64,000 nt of DNA, from NCBI GenBank assembly GCA_020249505.1, contig JADCFN010000033.1, positions 79,383 through 143,382 of the forward strand. The letters are read 5' to 3'. The position numbers and the translations under genes are program-made. The notes beneath the pieces were generated by a model. The model saw nothing but the letters and a program-made list of their open reading frames with translations. It was not told the origin of the DNA and did not search any database. The number at the start of each line of letters is the position of its first letter. Within the stretch, counting starts at the first letter, position 1. Shown here in pieces: positions 26,846 to 34,857 of the stretch. This DNA comes from Roseomonas sp. Lineage in GTDB: Bacteria > Pseudomonadota > Alphaproteobacteria > Acetobacterales > Acetobacteraceae.

Positions 26846-26876
26846 TCTTTCGCTCTCAACACCAAGGAAGCACAAG

Positions 26877-27515
26877 ATGAATTTCGATTTCGCGAAAATC
26901 CCCTTTGAACAGGCCTATAAGCTTGTGGTGTCCACCGTGGTGCCGCGCCCGGTGGCCTGGGTGGTCACGAAGGACCAGGATGGCGTGGTGAATGCCGCGC
27001 CCTATTCCTTCTTCAACGCCTTCTCCGACAATCCCGTGGTAGTAGGCTTTGGCTGCGGGCCGCGTGCGCCGGGGGCGCTGAAGGATACGGTCGCGAATAT
27101 CGAAGCGACGGGGCAATTCGTGGTGAATATGGTCTCCGCTGACCTCGCCGAGAAAATGAACATCACCGCGGTGGATTTCCCGCCCGGCGTCAGCGAAATT
27201 ACCGAAGCAGGGCTTTCGACCGTGCCTTCCACGAAGGTCGCGGTGCCGCGCATTGCCGAAAGCCCGGTTGCTTTGGAATGCGAGATTTTTCAATTCGTGC
27301 CTGCTGGCCGGCACATCATTGTGCTCGGCAAGGTTGTTGGCATGTATGTGCAGGATGATTGCGTGATGGATCTGGCGAAATACTACATTGATACGCCGAA
27401 GCTTGACCTGGTTGGGCGCATGCATGGGCGCGGCTGGTATGCTCGCACGACGGACCGTATCGAAATCCCGCGCATTGATCTTGATGAATGGGAAGCCCGC
27501 AAGAAGAAGGGCTGA
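26877..27515 (+). CDS. Flavin reductase-like FMN-binding protein
   Basis: A 212-aa flavin_reductase-domain protein. PRPVAWVVTKDQDGVVNAAP and YSFFNAFSDNPVVVGFG are the typical FMN-binding segments. Proteins of this type supply reduced flavin to monooxygenases or have unknown redox roles. An AAGGAAG ribosome site precedes the ATG. It lies between the hydroxyacid dehydrogenase and the Bug proteins in one directional run. Confidence 0.88.
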   Translation: MNFDFAKIPFEQAYKLVVSTVVPRPVAWVVTKDQDGVVNAAPYSFFNAFSDNPVVVGFGCGPRAPGALKDTVANIEATGQFVVNMVSADLAEKMNITAVDFPPGVSEITEAGLSTVPSTKVAVPRIAESPVALECEIFQFVPAGRHIIVLGKVVGMYVQDDCVMDLAKYYIDTPKLDLVGRMHGRGWYARTTDRIEIPRIDLDEWEARKKKG

Positions 27516-27519
27516 GGTA

Positions 27520-28503
27520 ATGCGGGCACCGCCGAAGCTGGATATGATACCGCGTCGTCTCGCTTTGGCGCTGCCATTCCTGCCCATGGCAGCGCAGGCG
27601 CAGGCACCCGCTTGGCCATCCCGCCCGATCAGGCTGATTGTGCCTTTCGCGCCCGGTGGCACCACCGATGTTGTCGGGCGCTTGGCCGCTGAGAAACTCG
27701 GCCCCAGGCTTGGCCAGCCCATGCTGGTGGAAAACCGCCCCGGCGCCGGCGCCACGCTTGGCGCGCAATTAGTGGCACGGGCGGAAGCGGATGGGCAGAC
27801 GCTGCTGGTATCATCCTCAACTTCGCATGGCGTTTCGCCGGCGATCTATCCCAATATCGGCTATGACCCGATGGCGGATTTCGCGCATCTCGCGCTGCTG
27901 TCACGCACGCCCCCTGCCCTTCTGGTCACGCGCAATCATCCCGCACGCAATATCCAGGAATATCTGGACATGGGCAGACGTGAGCGTGAATTGACGCTGG
28001 CGGTGGCGGCCATCGGCACTTCATCCCATCTGGCGGGTGTGCGGCTTGGTCAGGCGCTGGGGGTGGAGGTGCGTTCTGTTGTCTATCGTGGCGTTGGCCC
28101 GGCGCTGACGGATGTCATTGCCGGTATTGTGCCGGGCATTATTGATAGCTTGCCCTCTGCAGTCGGCCATATGCGCAGCGGATCACTCCGCGCCCTGGCG
28201 CTGCTTGCTGAAACCCGTTCACCGCTATTTCCTGATTTGCCCACCATGCGTGAAGCCGGGCTTGATGTGGTCTCGGCGGCCTGGTTCGGCATTTCCGCGC
28301 CTGCCGCGACACCGCAGCCTATTTTGGCGCGGCTGACGCGGGAAACCCAGGCCATGCTGGCGGAACCCGAAACGCGCGCAAGGCTTGAGGATTTGGGCGG
28401 CGCGCCGCCGCCATGGACACCAGCCGAATATACCGCCTTCATCAAAAGCGAATTGGAAACACTCGGCGCGCTGGCGCGGGCTGCCGGGATCAAGCCGCAA
28501 TAG
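27520..28503 (+). CDS. Bug-family (tripartite tricarboxylate) substrate-binding protein
   Basis: About 327 aa, a periplasmic TctC/Bug-type binding protein for carboxylates. IRLIVPFAPGGTTDVVGRLAA, VENRPGAGATLGAQLVA and the mid-protein YRGVGPALTDVIAG are hallmark segments. A signal peptide spans about residues 9-27 (LALALPFLPMAAQAQA). ATGs at 27520 and 27544 are both plausible; the frame is open back to 27388 inside the flavin reductase gene. No TctA or TctB gene is nearby, so it is an orphan. Confidence 0.88.
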   Translation: MRAPPKLDMIPRRLALALPFLPMAAQAQAPAWPSRPIRLIVPFAPGGTTDVVGRLAAEKLGPRLGQPMLVENRPGAGATLGAQLVARAEADGQTLLVSSSTSHGVSPAIYPNIGYDPMADFAHLALLSRTPPALLVTRNHPARNIQEYLDMGRRERELTLAVAAIGTSSHLAGVRLGQALGVEVRSVVYRGVGPALTDVIAGIVPGIIDSLPSAVGHMRSGSLRALALLAETRSPLFPDLPTMREAGLDVVSAAWFGISAPAATPQPILARLTRETQAMLAEPETRARLEDLGGAPPPWTPAEYTAFIKSELETLGALARAAGIKPQ

Positions 28504-28572
28504 AGCGCTGCCGCACCCGCTTGCACTCACGCGCCAATGCGTCAGGATAGCGAGAGGGTGAGGAAACGCATC

Positions 28573-29538
28573 ATGATCAATCGCCGCGCACTTGGCTTGG
28601 CAGCGCTGCCAATTCTGATCCGGCCGGCTGTGGCGCAAACTTGGCCGGCCCGGCCCATTCGACTGGTGGTGCCCTGGCCGCCCGGCCAGGCGACAGATCA
28701 GGTTGGTCGCCTGATGGCGCAACGGCTCTCGGAAAGGCTGGGCCAACCCATCGTGCCGGAAAATCGCCCCGGCGCAGGCGGGAGCATCGGGACGGATATC
28801 GTCGCCAAGGCCACACCCGATGGCTATACGCTGCTCGCGGCCTCAATCGGGCCGATCAGCCTGGGGCCGCTGATCCATCGTACGCCTTATGATGTTGGCC
28901 GCGATTTGGCGCCGGTCGCGCGGTTTTCGGGCTCGCCCTATATCCTCGTGGCGCGGGCGGATTTCCCGCCACCCGATGCGCGCGCCCTGCTGGCTTTGCT
29001 GCGCGCCAATCCTGGCAAATACACCTATGCGTCTTCTGGTGCGGCGGGATCGCAGCATGTGCTGACCGCGCTTTTGCTGGCCCGCGCGAATGTGGAGGCG
29101 CTGCATATACCCTATCAGGGCAGCGGCCCTGCCATGGCGGCGCTGCTCGGCGGGCAGGTGCATTTCGCCATCGAAACTTTGGCGGCTTCCGGCACGCTGA
29201 TCCGCGAAGGCAAGCTCAAGGCCTATGGTTCCACCAGCGGGCGGCGCAGTCGCTTGGCACCTGATATCCCACCGCTGGCCGAGGCCGCCGATCTTCCAGG
29301 CTATGATTACACCGGCTGGATCGGCCTGATGGCCCCCGCCGCCACGCCGCCTGCCATCATCGCGCAAATCGCGGGCGCTGTTGAACAAATTGCCGCGCAG
29401 CCCGACACGCATGAGCGATTGACCAATATCGGAACCGAGGCCTTCTTCGCCGGCCCGGATGCCTTCCGGCAGGTTTTGGCGGAGTATCGCGCGAATTTCG
29501 AAGCTGTCATTCGTCAGCTTGGCATCCGCGCTGAGTGA
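28573..29538 (+). CDS. Bug-family (tripartite tricarboxylate) substrate-binding protein
   Basis: About 321 aa, a second Bug protein with a signal peptide ending PAVAQ. IRLVVPWPPGQATDQVGRLMA, PENRPGAGGSIGTDIVA and LHIPYQGSGPAMAALLGG mark the family. The ATG at 28573 follows a GAGGGTGAGG Shine-Dalgarno sequence, whereas the upstream in-frame ATG at 28537 has none. It is similar to the preceding gene along its whole length, so the two look like diverged paralogues. It lies 21 nt before the TPP enzyme gene. Confidence 0.9.
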   Translation: MINRRALGLAALPILIRPAVAQTWPARPIRLVVPWPPGQATDQVGRLMAQRLSERLGQPIVPENRPGAGGSIGTDIVAKATPDGYTLLAASIGPISLGPLIHRTPYDVGRDLAPVARFSGSPYILVARADFPPPDARALLALLRANPGKYTYASSGAAGSQHVLTALLLARANVEALHIPYQGSGPAMAALLGGQVHFAIETLAASGTLIREGKLKAYGSTSGRRSRLAPDIPPLAEAADLPGYDYTGWIGLMAPAATPPAIIAQIAGAVEQIAAQPDTHERLTNIGTEAFFAGPDAFRQVLAEYRANFEAVIRQLGIRAE

Positions 29539-29559
29539 CACAGGATCGGAGAGAAACCC

Positions 29560-31239
29560 ATGACCAAGACCGTCGGCACTATGCTGGCCGAAAGCCTCGC
29601 GGCGCATGACATTGACATCATCTATTGCGTGCCGGGGGAAAGCTATCTTGGCCTGACTGATGCGCTGAGCGAATTCCCTGACATCAGGCTTGTGGTTTGC
29701 CGCCATGAAGGTGGCGCGGGCTTCATGGCCGCTGCCGATGGGCGCATGCGCAATGGCCGCGCTGGTGTGGCGCTGGTCTCACGCGGGCCGGGCGCGACCA
29801 ATGCCATGATCGCGCTGCACACCGCCTTTCATGACGCAACGCCGCTGGTGATGCTGATCGGCCATGTGGAACGTAAGGATGTTGGGCGGCTTGCCTTGCA
29901 GGAACAGAATTATTCGCGGCTTTTGTCCGATGTGACCAAGGGTGTCTTTGAAGTCATTGAACCGATCCAGGCGAGCGAGACGATTGCGCGCGCCTTCCAC
30001 TTGGCAGAATCCGGCACGCCCGGCCCTGTCGCGGTGATCCTGCCCGAGGATATTTTTGACGCCCCCGCCGAAGGCCCCGTGGTGAAGCCGCGCGCCATGC
30101 CCTTGGCAGGTCCGCGTGCGGAGGATTTGGATCAGCTTGCGGAAATGCTCGCCAATGCCGAACGCCCGCTGGTGCTGGTGGGTGGCGCGCTTGCGACCCA
30201 TGGCGAAAACGCTGCCGCCGAATTGAACCGGCTGGCGGAAGCCTGGACGCTGCCGATCAGCCCAACCCATCGTCGCCCGCATTTGTTTGACGCGGAGCAT
30301 CCGAATTACGGCGGCTATATGGGTATTCGCGTCCCAAAACCGCTGATCGAAGAAATGAAAAAGGCCGATCTGATGATCTGCCTTGGCGAACGCATGTCGG
30401 ATTCGATCAGCCAATCCTATAGCTTCCCCGCGGCACCCGAACCGCAGTTGACGATGGTGCAGGTCTGGCCGGATGCGAATGAAATTGGCCGCGTCTGGCG
30501 CGTGGATTTGCCGATTGCGGCTGATCCGCTCGCCGTCATTCGTGGCTTGCTCGCGCGCAATGCCCCGGAAGCGAGTGAGGCGCGCAAGCGCTGGGTCTCT
30601 GGCCTGAATGCCATTCACCGCAAATTGCTCGCACCCGAATGGGACAAGATGGAAGATGGTGTGAATTTCGGCGCGGTTTGTGCGGCTGCGGCGCGGCATG
30701 TGCCGCGTGATGCGGCGATCACGTCAGATGCCGGAAATTTCTCATCCTTCCTGCATCGCTATTTCCCTTTCAAGCAAACGCAATGCTTCCTGGCTTCCGT
30801 GGTCGGAGCCATGGGGGCTGCGGTGCCGATGGCGGTGGCCGCTGCCCTGCGCCGCAAGGGCAAGCGCGCGGTCGCCTTTGTGGGTGATGGCGGCATTCTG
30901 ATGACCGGAAATGAAATCGCAACCGCAGTGCGCGAAGGTGTGGCGCCGGTGATCATCCTTTCGGATAATTCCTGCTACGGCACCATCGGCATGCATCATG
31001 AAGGCCGCTATCCGGGCCGGGCATATGATGCCGCGATCCGGCTTGCCAATCCGGATTTCGTCGCCTGGGCCAAGGCCTTTGGTGCGGCGGCGGTTTCCAT
31101 TGAAACGGAAGATCAAATCGAAGGCGCGCTTGCGGAAGCTTTCGCGATTATGGATCGCCCGGTGCTGGTGCACGTGAAATCATCTGCCATGCAGGCTTCT
31201 GCCTGGCGCAAAAGGACCATGCCTTTGCCGGCTGCTTGA
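29560..31239 (+). CDS. Thiamine-pyrophosphate enzyme (acetolactate-synthase large-subunit-like)
   Basis: A 559-aa three-domain TPP enzyme. The cofactor-activating Glu is in CRHEGGAGFMAAADGR, and the TPP/Mg motif GDGGILMTGNEIATA runs to DNSCYGTIG. Length fits acetolactate synthase-like enzymes, but no small subunit is nearby. The two Bug genes upstream suggest a catabolic role on an imported carboxylate rather than branched-chain amino-acid synthesis. Oxalyl-, sulfo- and glyoxylate-type substrates are all possible. Confidence 0.88.
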   Translation: MTKTVGTMLAESLAAHDIDIIYCVPGESYLGLTDALSEFPDIRLVVCRHEGGAGFMAAADGRMRNGRAGVALVSRGPGATNAMIALHTAFHDATPLVMLIGHVERKDVGRLALQEQNYSRLLSDVTKGVFEVIEPIQASETIARAFHLAESGTPGPVAVILPEDIFDAPAEGPVVKPRAMPLAGPRAEDLDQLAEMLANAERPLVLVGGALATHGENAAAELNRLAEAWTLPISPTHRRPHLFDAEHPNYGGYMGIRVPKPLIEEMKKADLMICLGERMSDSISQSYSFPAAPEPQLTMVQVWPDANEIGRVWRVDLPIAADPLAVIRGLLARNAPEASEARKRWVSGLNAIHRKLLAPEWDKMEDGVNFGAVCAAAARHVPRDAAITSDAGNFSSFLHRYFPFKQTQCFLASVVGAMGAAVPMAVAAALRRKGKRAVAFVGDGGILMTGNEIATAVREGVAPVIILSDNSCYGTIGMHHEGRYPGRAYDAAIRLANPDFVAWAKAFGAAAVSIETEDQIEGALAEAFAIMDRPVLVHVKSSAMQASAWRKRTMPLPAA

Positions 31240-31249
31240 GGCCGCCATG

Positions 31250-31281
31250 CTCCGGCCCGCGATGCAGCTTGCGGGCCCGAG
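31250..31281 (+). terminator. Hairpin after the TPP enzyme, probable weak terminator
   Basis: CTCCGGCCCGC at 31250-31260 pairs with GCGGGCCCGAG at 31271-31281 (one mismatch) around a 10-nt loop, starting 11 nt after the stop codon. No T-run follows directly, so termination would be weak or factor-assisted. Confidence 0.5.
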
Positions 31282-31516
31282 AGATGTCGCATCAAAATGG
31301 AATTTCTGTAATTTTTTGGCATGGTTTTGTTTCGGGTTTTGATCGATTGCGCGTTTTGTTATCCCGCCCGCAATATCTGCATGCTTTATGGGCAGAATTT
31401 CACTGCAAGGCGTTAAATGCTCGAAAAACATTCTCCGGTAAACTTCGTTTCGCAATAGGCTGATGGCGTTGGTCCTACATCATCAGTGCAACTCACTTGC
31501 GAAAGGAAAATTTCGG
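31282..31516 (+). promoter_or_regulatory. AT-rich upstream region of the porin gene
   Basis: About 235 nt with several T-runs (TTTTTT near 31312, TTTTG repeats to 31365), clearly more AT-rich than the flanking genes, and no plausible ORF. It most likely holds the porin promoter and a 5' leader, but I cannot place -35 and -10 boxes with confidence. Confidence 0.45.
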
Positions 31517-32254
31517 ATGATGAAGAAACTCATGGCGCTCGGTTTTGCGCTTGGCCTGGTTTCGACGCCTGCTTTGGCGCAAGTCGAATTGGGTAGCGGC
31601 TTTTCGGTCACCGGCTCTGCCGTTGGTCAGACCGACTATATGTTCCGCAACATCAGCCAGACGCGCAATCGCCCCGCCGCACAGGGCAGCCTGGAACTGT
31701 CCCATGAAAGCGGCTTTTACGTCGGTGGCTTCGTCAGCAATGTCACTTTCGTCGGCACCGATGCGCGCCAGGAAGTGGATGGGCTCGCCGGCTTTCGCTT
31801 TGAACTGAGCGGCCTCAAGGTTGATATCGGCGGCGTCTATTACTCCTACCCCGGCTATACCGCGCAGCCAGGCCAATATGACCTCGCCTTCGCTGAAGGT
31901 GTGATGAAGCTTTCTTATGAGATTGATGCCGTGACGCTACTCGGCACCGCGGCCTATTCGCCGGATTTCTTTGGCAGCTCCGGCACGGGCGTTTGGCTTG
32001 AAGGCGGTTTTGATTGGAAGACGCCGGTATTTGATTTGACGCTGTCGGGCCGCCTTGGTCATCAGTGGATCGAACGCAATAACCGCTTCGGAGCGCCGGA
32101 CTACCTTGCCTATGGCGTCTTCCTGCAACGCGACATTGCCGCAGGCTTTTCGGTGAGCGTTGGCTATTACGGTACCGATATCAGCCAGAAGGAATGCCTT
32201 GATCTGAAAATCTGCGACAATCGCGTCATGGCAGGTCTGACCTGGAAATTCTGA
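31517..32254 (+). CDS. TorF-family putative outer-membrane porin
   Basis: About 245 aa. A signal peptide (MMKKLMALGFALGLVSTPALA) is followed by beta-strand-rich sequence ending in the aromatic LTWKF, as in outer-membrane barrels. DYMFRNISQTRNRPAAQGSLEL and the next strand HESGFYVGGFVSNV are typical of the TorF/Gcw_chp family (TIGR02001). Two cysteines in ECLDLKICD may form a loop disulfide. The GAAAGGAAAA site chooses 31517 over an open frame from 31463. It has its own promoter region and terminator. Confidence 0.87.
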   Translation: MMKKLMALGFALGLVSTPALAQVELGSGFSVTGSAVGQTDYMFRNISQTRNRPAAQGSLELSHESGFYVGGFVSNVTFVGTDARQEVDGLAGFRFELSGLKVDIGGVYYSYPGYTAQPGQYDLAFAEGVMKLSYEIDAVTLLGTAAYSPDFFGSSGTGVWLEGGFDWKTPVFDLTLSGRLGHQWIERNNRFGAPDYLAYGVFLQRDIAAGFSVSVGYYGTDISQKECLDLKICDNRVMAGLTWKF

Positions 32255-32266
32255 AGCGCCCAAAAG

Positions 32267-32300
32267 AACCCGCCCTGATCTTCGACCTGGGCGGGTTTTT
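32267..32300 (+). terminator. Rho-independent terminator of the porin gene
   Basis: AACCCGCCC at 32267-32275 and GGGCGGGTT from 32289 form a 9-bp GC-rich stem with a 13-nt loop. The stem runs into TTTTT at 32296-32300. It starts 12 nt after the porin stop and lies just before the end of the convergent flavoprotein gene. Confidence 0.92.
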
Positions 32301-32315
32301 CATGTCGTGAAGCCT

Positions 32316-33746
32316 TCACTCCGCCGCGATACGGCTTGGGTCAAGCACCACTTGCGGAATGTCGTAGCTGCGCAAATCGCGATAAAGCCGCGGCAGATCG
32401 CCTTCGAACAATCCGCGCGTCACCCCCGCTGCCAGGCGCGGTGCGGCCATGGTCATGGCATTAATGGAAGACCCCGCGGGCCCGAACGACATGGTGGTGC
32501 CGATGCCAAACAAATGGATATCGCGAATCCAGGGCGTCTCACCTTCCCGCCTTTCCACAAAGGCATAATCCGGCGCCAGATAGGGGAATTCGCCGAGTCT
32601 TTCGCTCGCCTCCTCGGGCGGTGGCGTATAACGATCCGCCCATAGCGCAATGTTGTTCGCGCAATTGCCAAGTGCGGGGATCAGCGCGGGGTCCATGCGC
32701 ACGCCCGTGCCGCAAATCGCATAATCGGCGAGGAAGTCACCGCGCGTTGTTGCCAATTCAACGCGCCCATCCACAACGCGCGCCCCGGTCCAGGGGCGGC
32801 CGACATGCATGGTGAAATTCGGAAAGGCATTGACCCGCGCATAGGTATCGGCCGGAAAGCCCTCCCGCAGTCCAAGAATGTAGGACATGAAGCGCCAACG
32901 CCATTCATCCGGCATTTCAAAAACATGGCGCATGAAACCAGCAAAGGTCAGCCAGCGATAAGGCTGAATGATCATCGGATCAGCACGGCGGCAGAACAGA
33001 TGCACCTCCGCTGCCCCGGCCTCCAGCGCCATGGCCGCATTGTCAAAGGCCGAAGCACCCGCGCCCAGCACCGCCACCACGCGGCCCTTGAGTGCGGCGA
33101 AATCAATCGCATCCGCGCTATGGGCGCGCTTATCGCCGGGCAGCGCGCGTAGGAAATCGGGCATCCACCATTCGCCAACGCCTTCCTGCCCTGTTGCCAG
33201 CACCACCTTGCGCGCCAGATAGGGTCCGGCCGAGCTTTCCACGCGAAGACAAGGAAGCCCATCATCCGTGCGCGCGGGGGAAATGCGCCCGGCCTCCACA
33301 CCATTTTGCACCGGCAAGGCCAGAACGCGGCGCAGCCAATTCAAATAATCCTGCCAGGCTTCGCGCGGGATCATGCGCATGGCGGCGAAATGCGCCGCAC
33401 CGAATTGGGCCTCATGCCATGCCTGATACGTCAAGGAAGGAATGCCCAAATCCGGCCCGTTCTGATCTTTCCAGGATCGCAAGGTCGGCATGCGGGCATA
33501 GGTGACCCAGGGGCCTTCCTTGCCCTCCGGCGCGCGATCAATCAGCAGGATATTGCTGACCTTGTCGCGCTTGAGCGCATGCGCCACCGCCAAGCCACAT
33601 TGCCCCGCGCCGATGATCAGGCAATCCAGCACCGGCGCGCCGCCACTGGTTTTGGCCTCAAGCCAGGCAGCGCGCGGATGGGCCACCAATTCCAGGTCGC
33701 GGCTGATATCGGCTTCAAGCTCGGTCAGATTGCGCGGGGCCGGCAT
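32316..33746 (-). CDS. FAD/NAD(P)-binding flavoprotein monooxygenase-like protein
   Basis: A 476-aa flavoprotein with two Rossmann motifs: IIGAGQCG near residues 45-51 (FAD) and VLGAGASAFDNA mid-protein (NADPH). FGPAGSSINAM near the C-terminus contacts FAD. It resembles the flavin-containing monooxygenase/Baeyer-Villiger group, but I do not see a clear FxGxxxHxxxW fingerprint, so NADPH-dependent monooxygenase is only the best guess. It is convergent with the porin and divergent from the GtrB-like gene. Confidence 0.8.
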   Translation of the reverse strand: MPAPRNLTELEADISRDLELVAHPRAAWLEAKTSGGAPVLDCLIIGAGQCGLAVAHALKRDKVSNILLIDRAPEGKEGPWVTYARMPTLRSWKDQNGPDLGIPSLTYQAWHEAQFGAAHFAAMRMIPREAWQDYLNWLRRVLALPVQNGVEAGRISPARTDDGLPCLRVESSAGPYLARKVVLATGQEGVGEWWMPDFLRALPGDKRAHSADAIDFAALKGRVVAVLGAGASAFDNAAMALEAGAAEVHLFCRRADPMIIQPYRWLTFAGFMRHVFEMPDEWRWRFMSYILGLREGFPADTYARVNAFPNFTMHVGRPWTGARVVDGRVELATTRGDFLADYAICGTGVRMDPALIPALGNCANNIALWADRYTPPPEEASERLGEFPYLAPDYAFVERREGETPWIRDIHLFGIGTTMSFGPAGSSINAMTMAAPRLAAGVTRGLFEGDLPRLYRDLRSYDIPQVVLDPSRIAAE

Positions 33747-33843
33747 GTGGGGGAAAGCTCCTCTTATTCAGGGACAAGCATCCAGGATTCTGGCGCGGGA
33801 TGCAAAACCATGGCCAAACCCCATGTGAGCGCCATCCGGGGCC

Positions 33844-34857
33844 ATGTTTTCGCCCTATCTCGGCTGTTATCACGCCTTTCTCAACCCCCTTGAGGCTTCA
33901 GCTTTGTCCCAGGACCCGCCCGCACTTTCCATCGTCGTCCCCGCCTATAATGAGGAGGAGGTGCTGCCCCAATTCCATGCGCGGCTGGCGGCGGCACTGG
34001 CGGGCATCGGCCTCACTTGGGAAGTGGTTTATGTGAATGACGGGTCTAAGGATGGCACGCTTGCCGTCATGCTCGGCCTTCAGGCGCAAGATCAGCGCGC
34101 CTCAATGCTCAATCTGAGCCGCAATTTCGGCAAGGAGATTGCGCTCACCGCCGGCCTGGATCACGCACGCGGGACGGAGGCAGTGGTGGTGATCGACGCC
34201 GATCTGCAAGACCCGCCGGAGGTGATCCCGGATTTGATCGCCGCCTGGCGCCAGGGCTTTGATGTTGCCTATGCGCAGCGCAATACGCGCGCCGGCGAAA
34301 CCTGGCTGAAAAAGGCGACCGCTGCGGCGTTTTATCGGCTGATGCAGCGGATCAGCGGCAAGGTGCATCTGCCGCCCGATACCGGTGATTTCCGGCTGAT
34401 GAGCCGCCGCGCTTTGGATGCGCTGCTGAAACTGCGCGAACAGCATCGCTTCATGAAGGGGCTTTTCGCCTGGATCGGCTTTCCCGCCATCGCCGTGCGG
34501 TATGATCGCGCGCCGCGCGCTGCCGGCACCACCAAGTGGAATTACTGGAAGCTCTGGAATTTCTCGCTGGAGGGCATCACGTCTTTTACCGTCGCACCTC
34601 TCAAAATCGCGACCTATATCGGGCTGCTAACGGCTATTGGTGCCTTGCTTTATCTGGCGCAATTGGTCTTCCGCACCATTTTCTTCGGCAATCCTGTGGC
34701 CGGTTACCCAAGCCTTTTGGCCGTGACACTTTTCCTGGGCGGCGTGCAGATGATGATGCTTGGCATCATTGGCGAATATCTCGGGCGCATCTTCAACGAA
34801 ACCAAGGGCCGGCCGCTTTACCTGGTGGAACGCTATCTGCCGGGCGATAAGGCGTGA
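33844..34857 (+). CDS. Polyprenyl-phosphate glycosyltransferase (GT2, GtrB/DPM1-like)
   Basis: A 337-aa membrane-bound GT2 that loads a sugar onto undecaprenyl phosphate. SIVVPAYNEEEVLPQF, VYVNDGSKDGT and VIDADLQDPPE are the nucleotide-sugar and metal sites. Two C-terminal helices (near residues 248-268 and 285-308) anchor it in the inner membrane, as in GtrB and ArnC. The TTG at 33904 would give the more usual N-terminus (SQDPPALSIVVPAYNEE). Its stop overlaps the GTG of the DUF6311 gene, which suggests joint action. Confidence 0.9.
   Translation: MFSPYLGCYHAFLNPLEASALSQDPPALSIVVPAYNEEEVLPQFHARLAAALAGIGLTWEVVYVNDGSKDGTLAVMLGLQAQDQRASMLNLSRNFGKEIALTAGLDHARGTEAVVVIDADLQDPPEVIPDLIAAWRQGFDVAYAQRNTRAGETWLKKATAAAFYRLMQRISGKVHLPPDTGDFRLMSRRALDALLKLREQHRFMKGLFAWIGFPAIAVRYDRAPRAAGTTKWNYWKLWNFSLEGITSFTVAPLKIATYIGLLTAIGALLYLAQLVFRTIFFGNPVAGYPSLLAVTLFLGGVQMMMLGIIGEYLGRIFNETKGRPLYLVERYLPGDKA

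Noticed and set aside
25733..26875. 380-codon open frame on the minus strand
   Set aside because: It is antisense to the D-2-hydroxyacid dehydrogenase, whose catalytic Arg, Glu and His are all present.
29560..31239. Biosynthetic acetolactate synthase (ilvB)
   Set aside because: No ilvN or ilvC nearby, and it follows two uptake proteins, so only a general TPP-enzyme call is justified.
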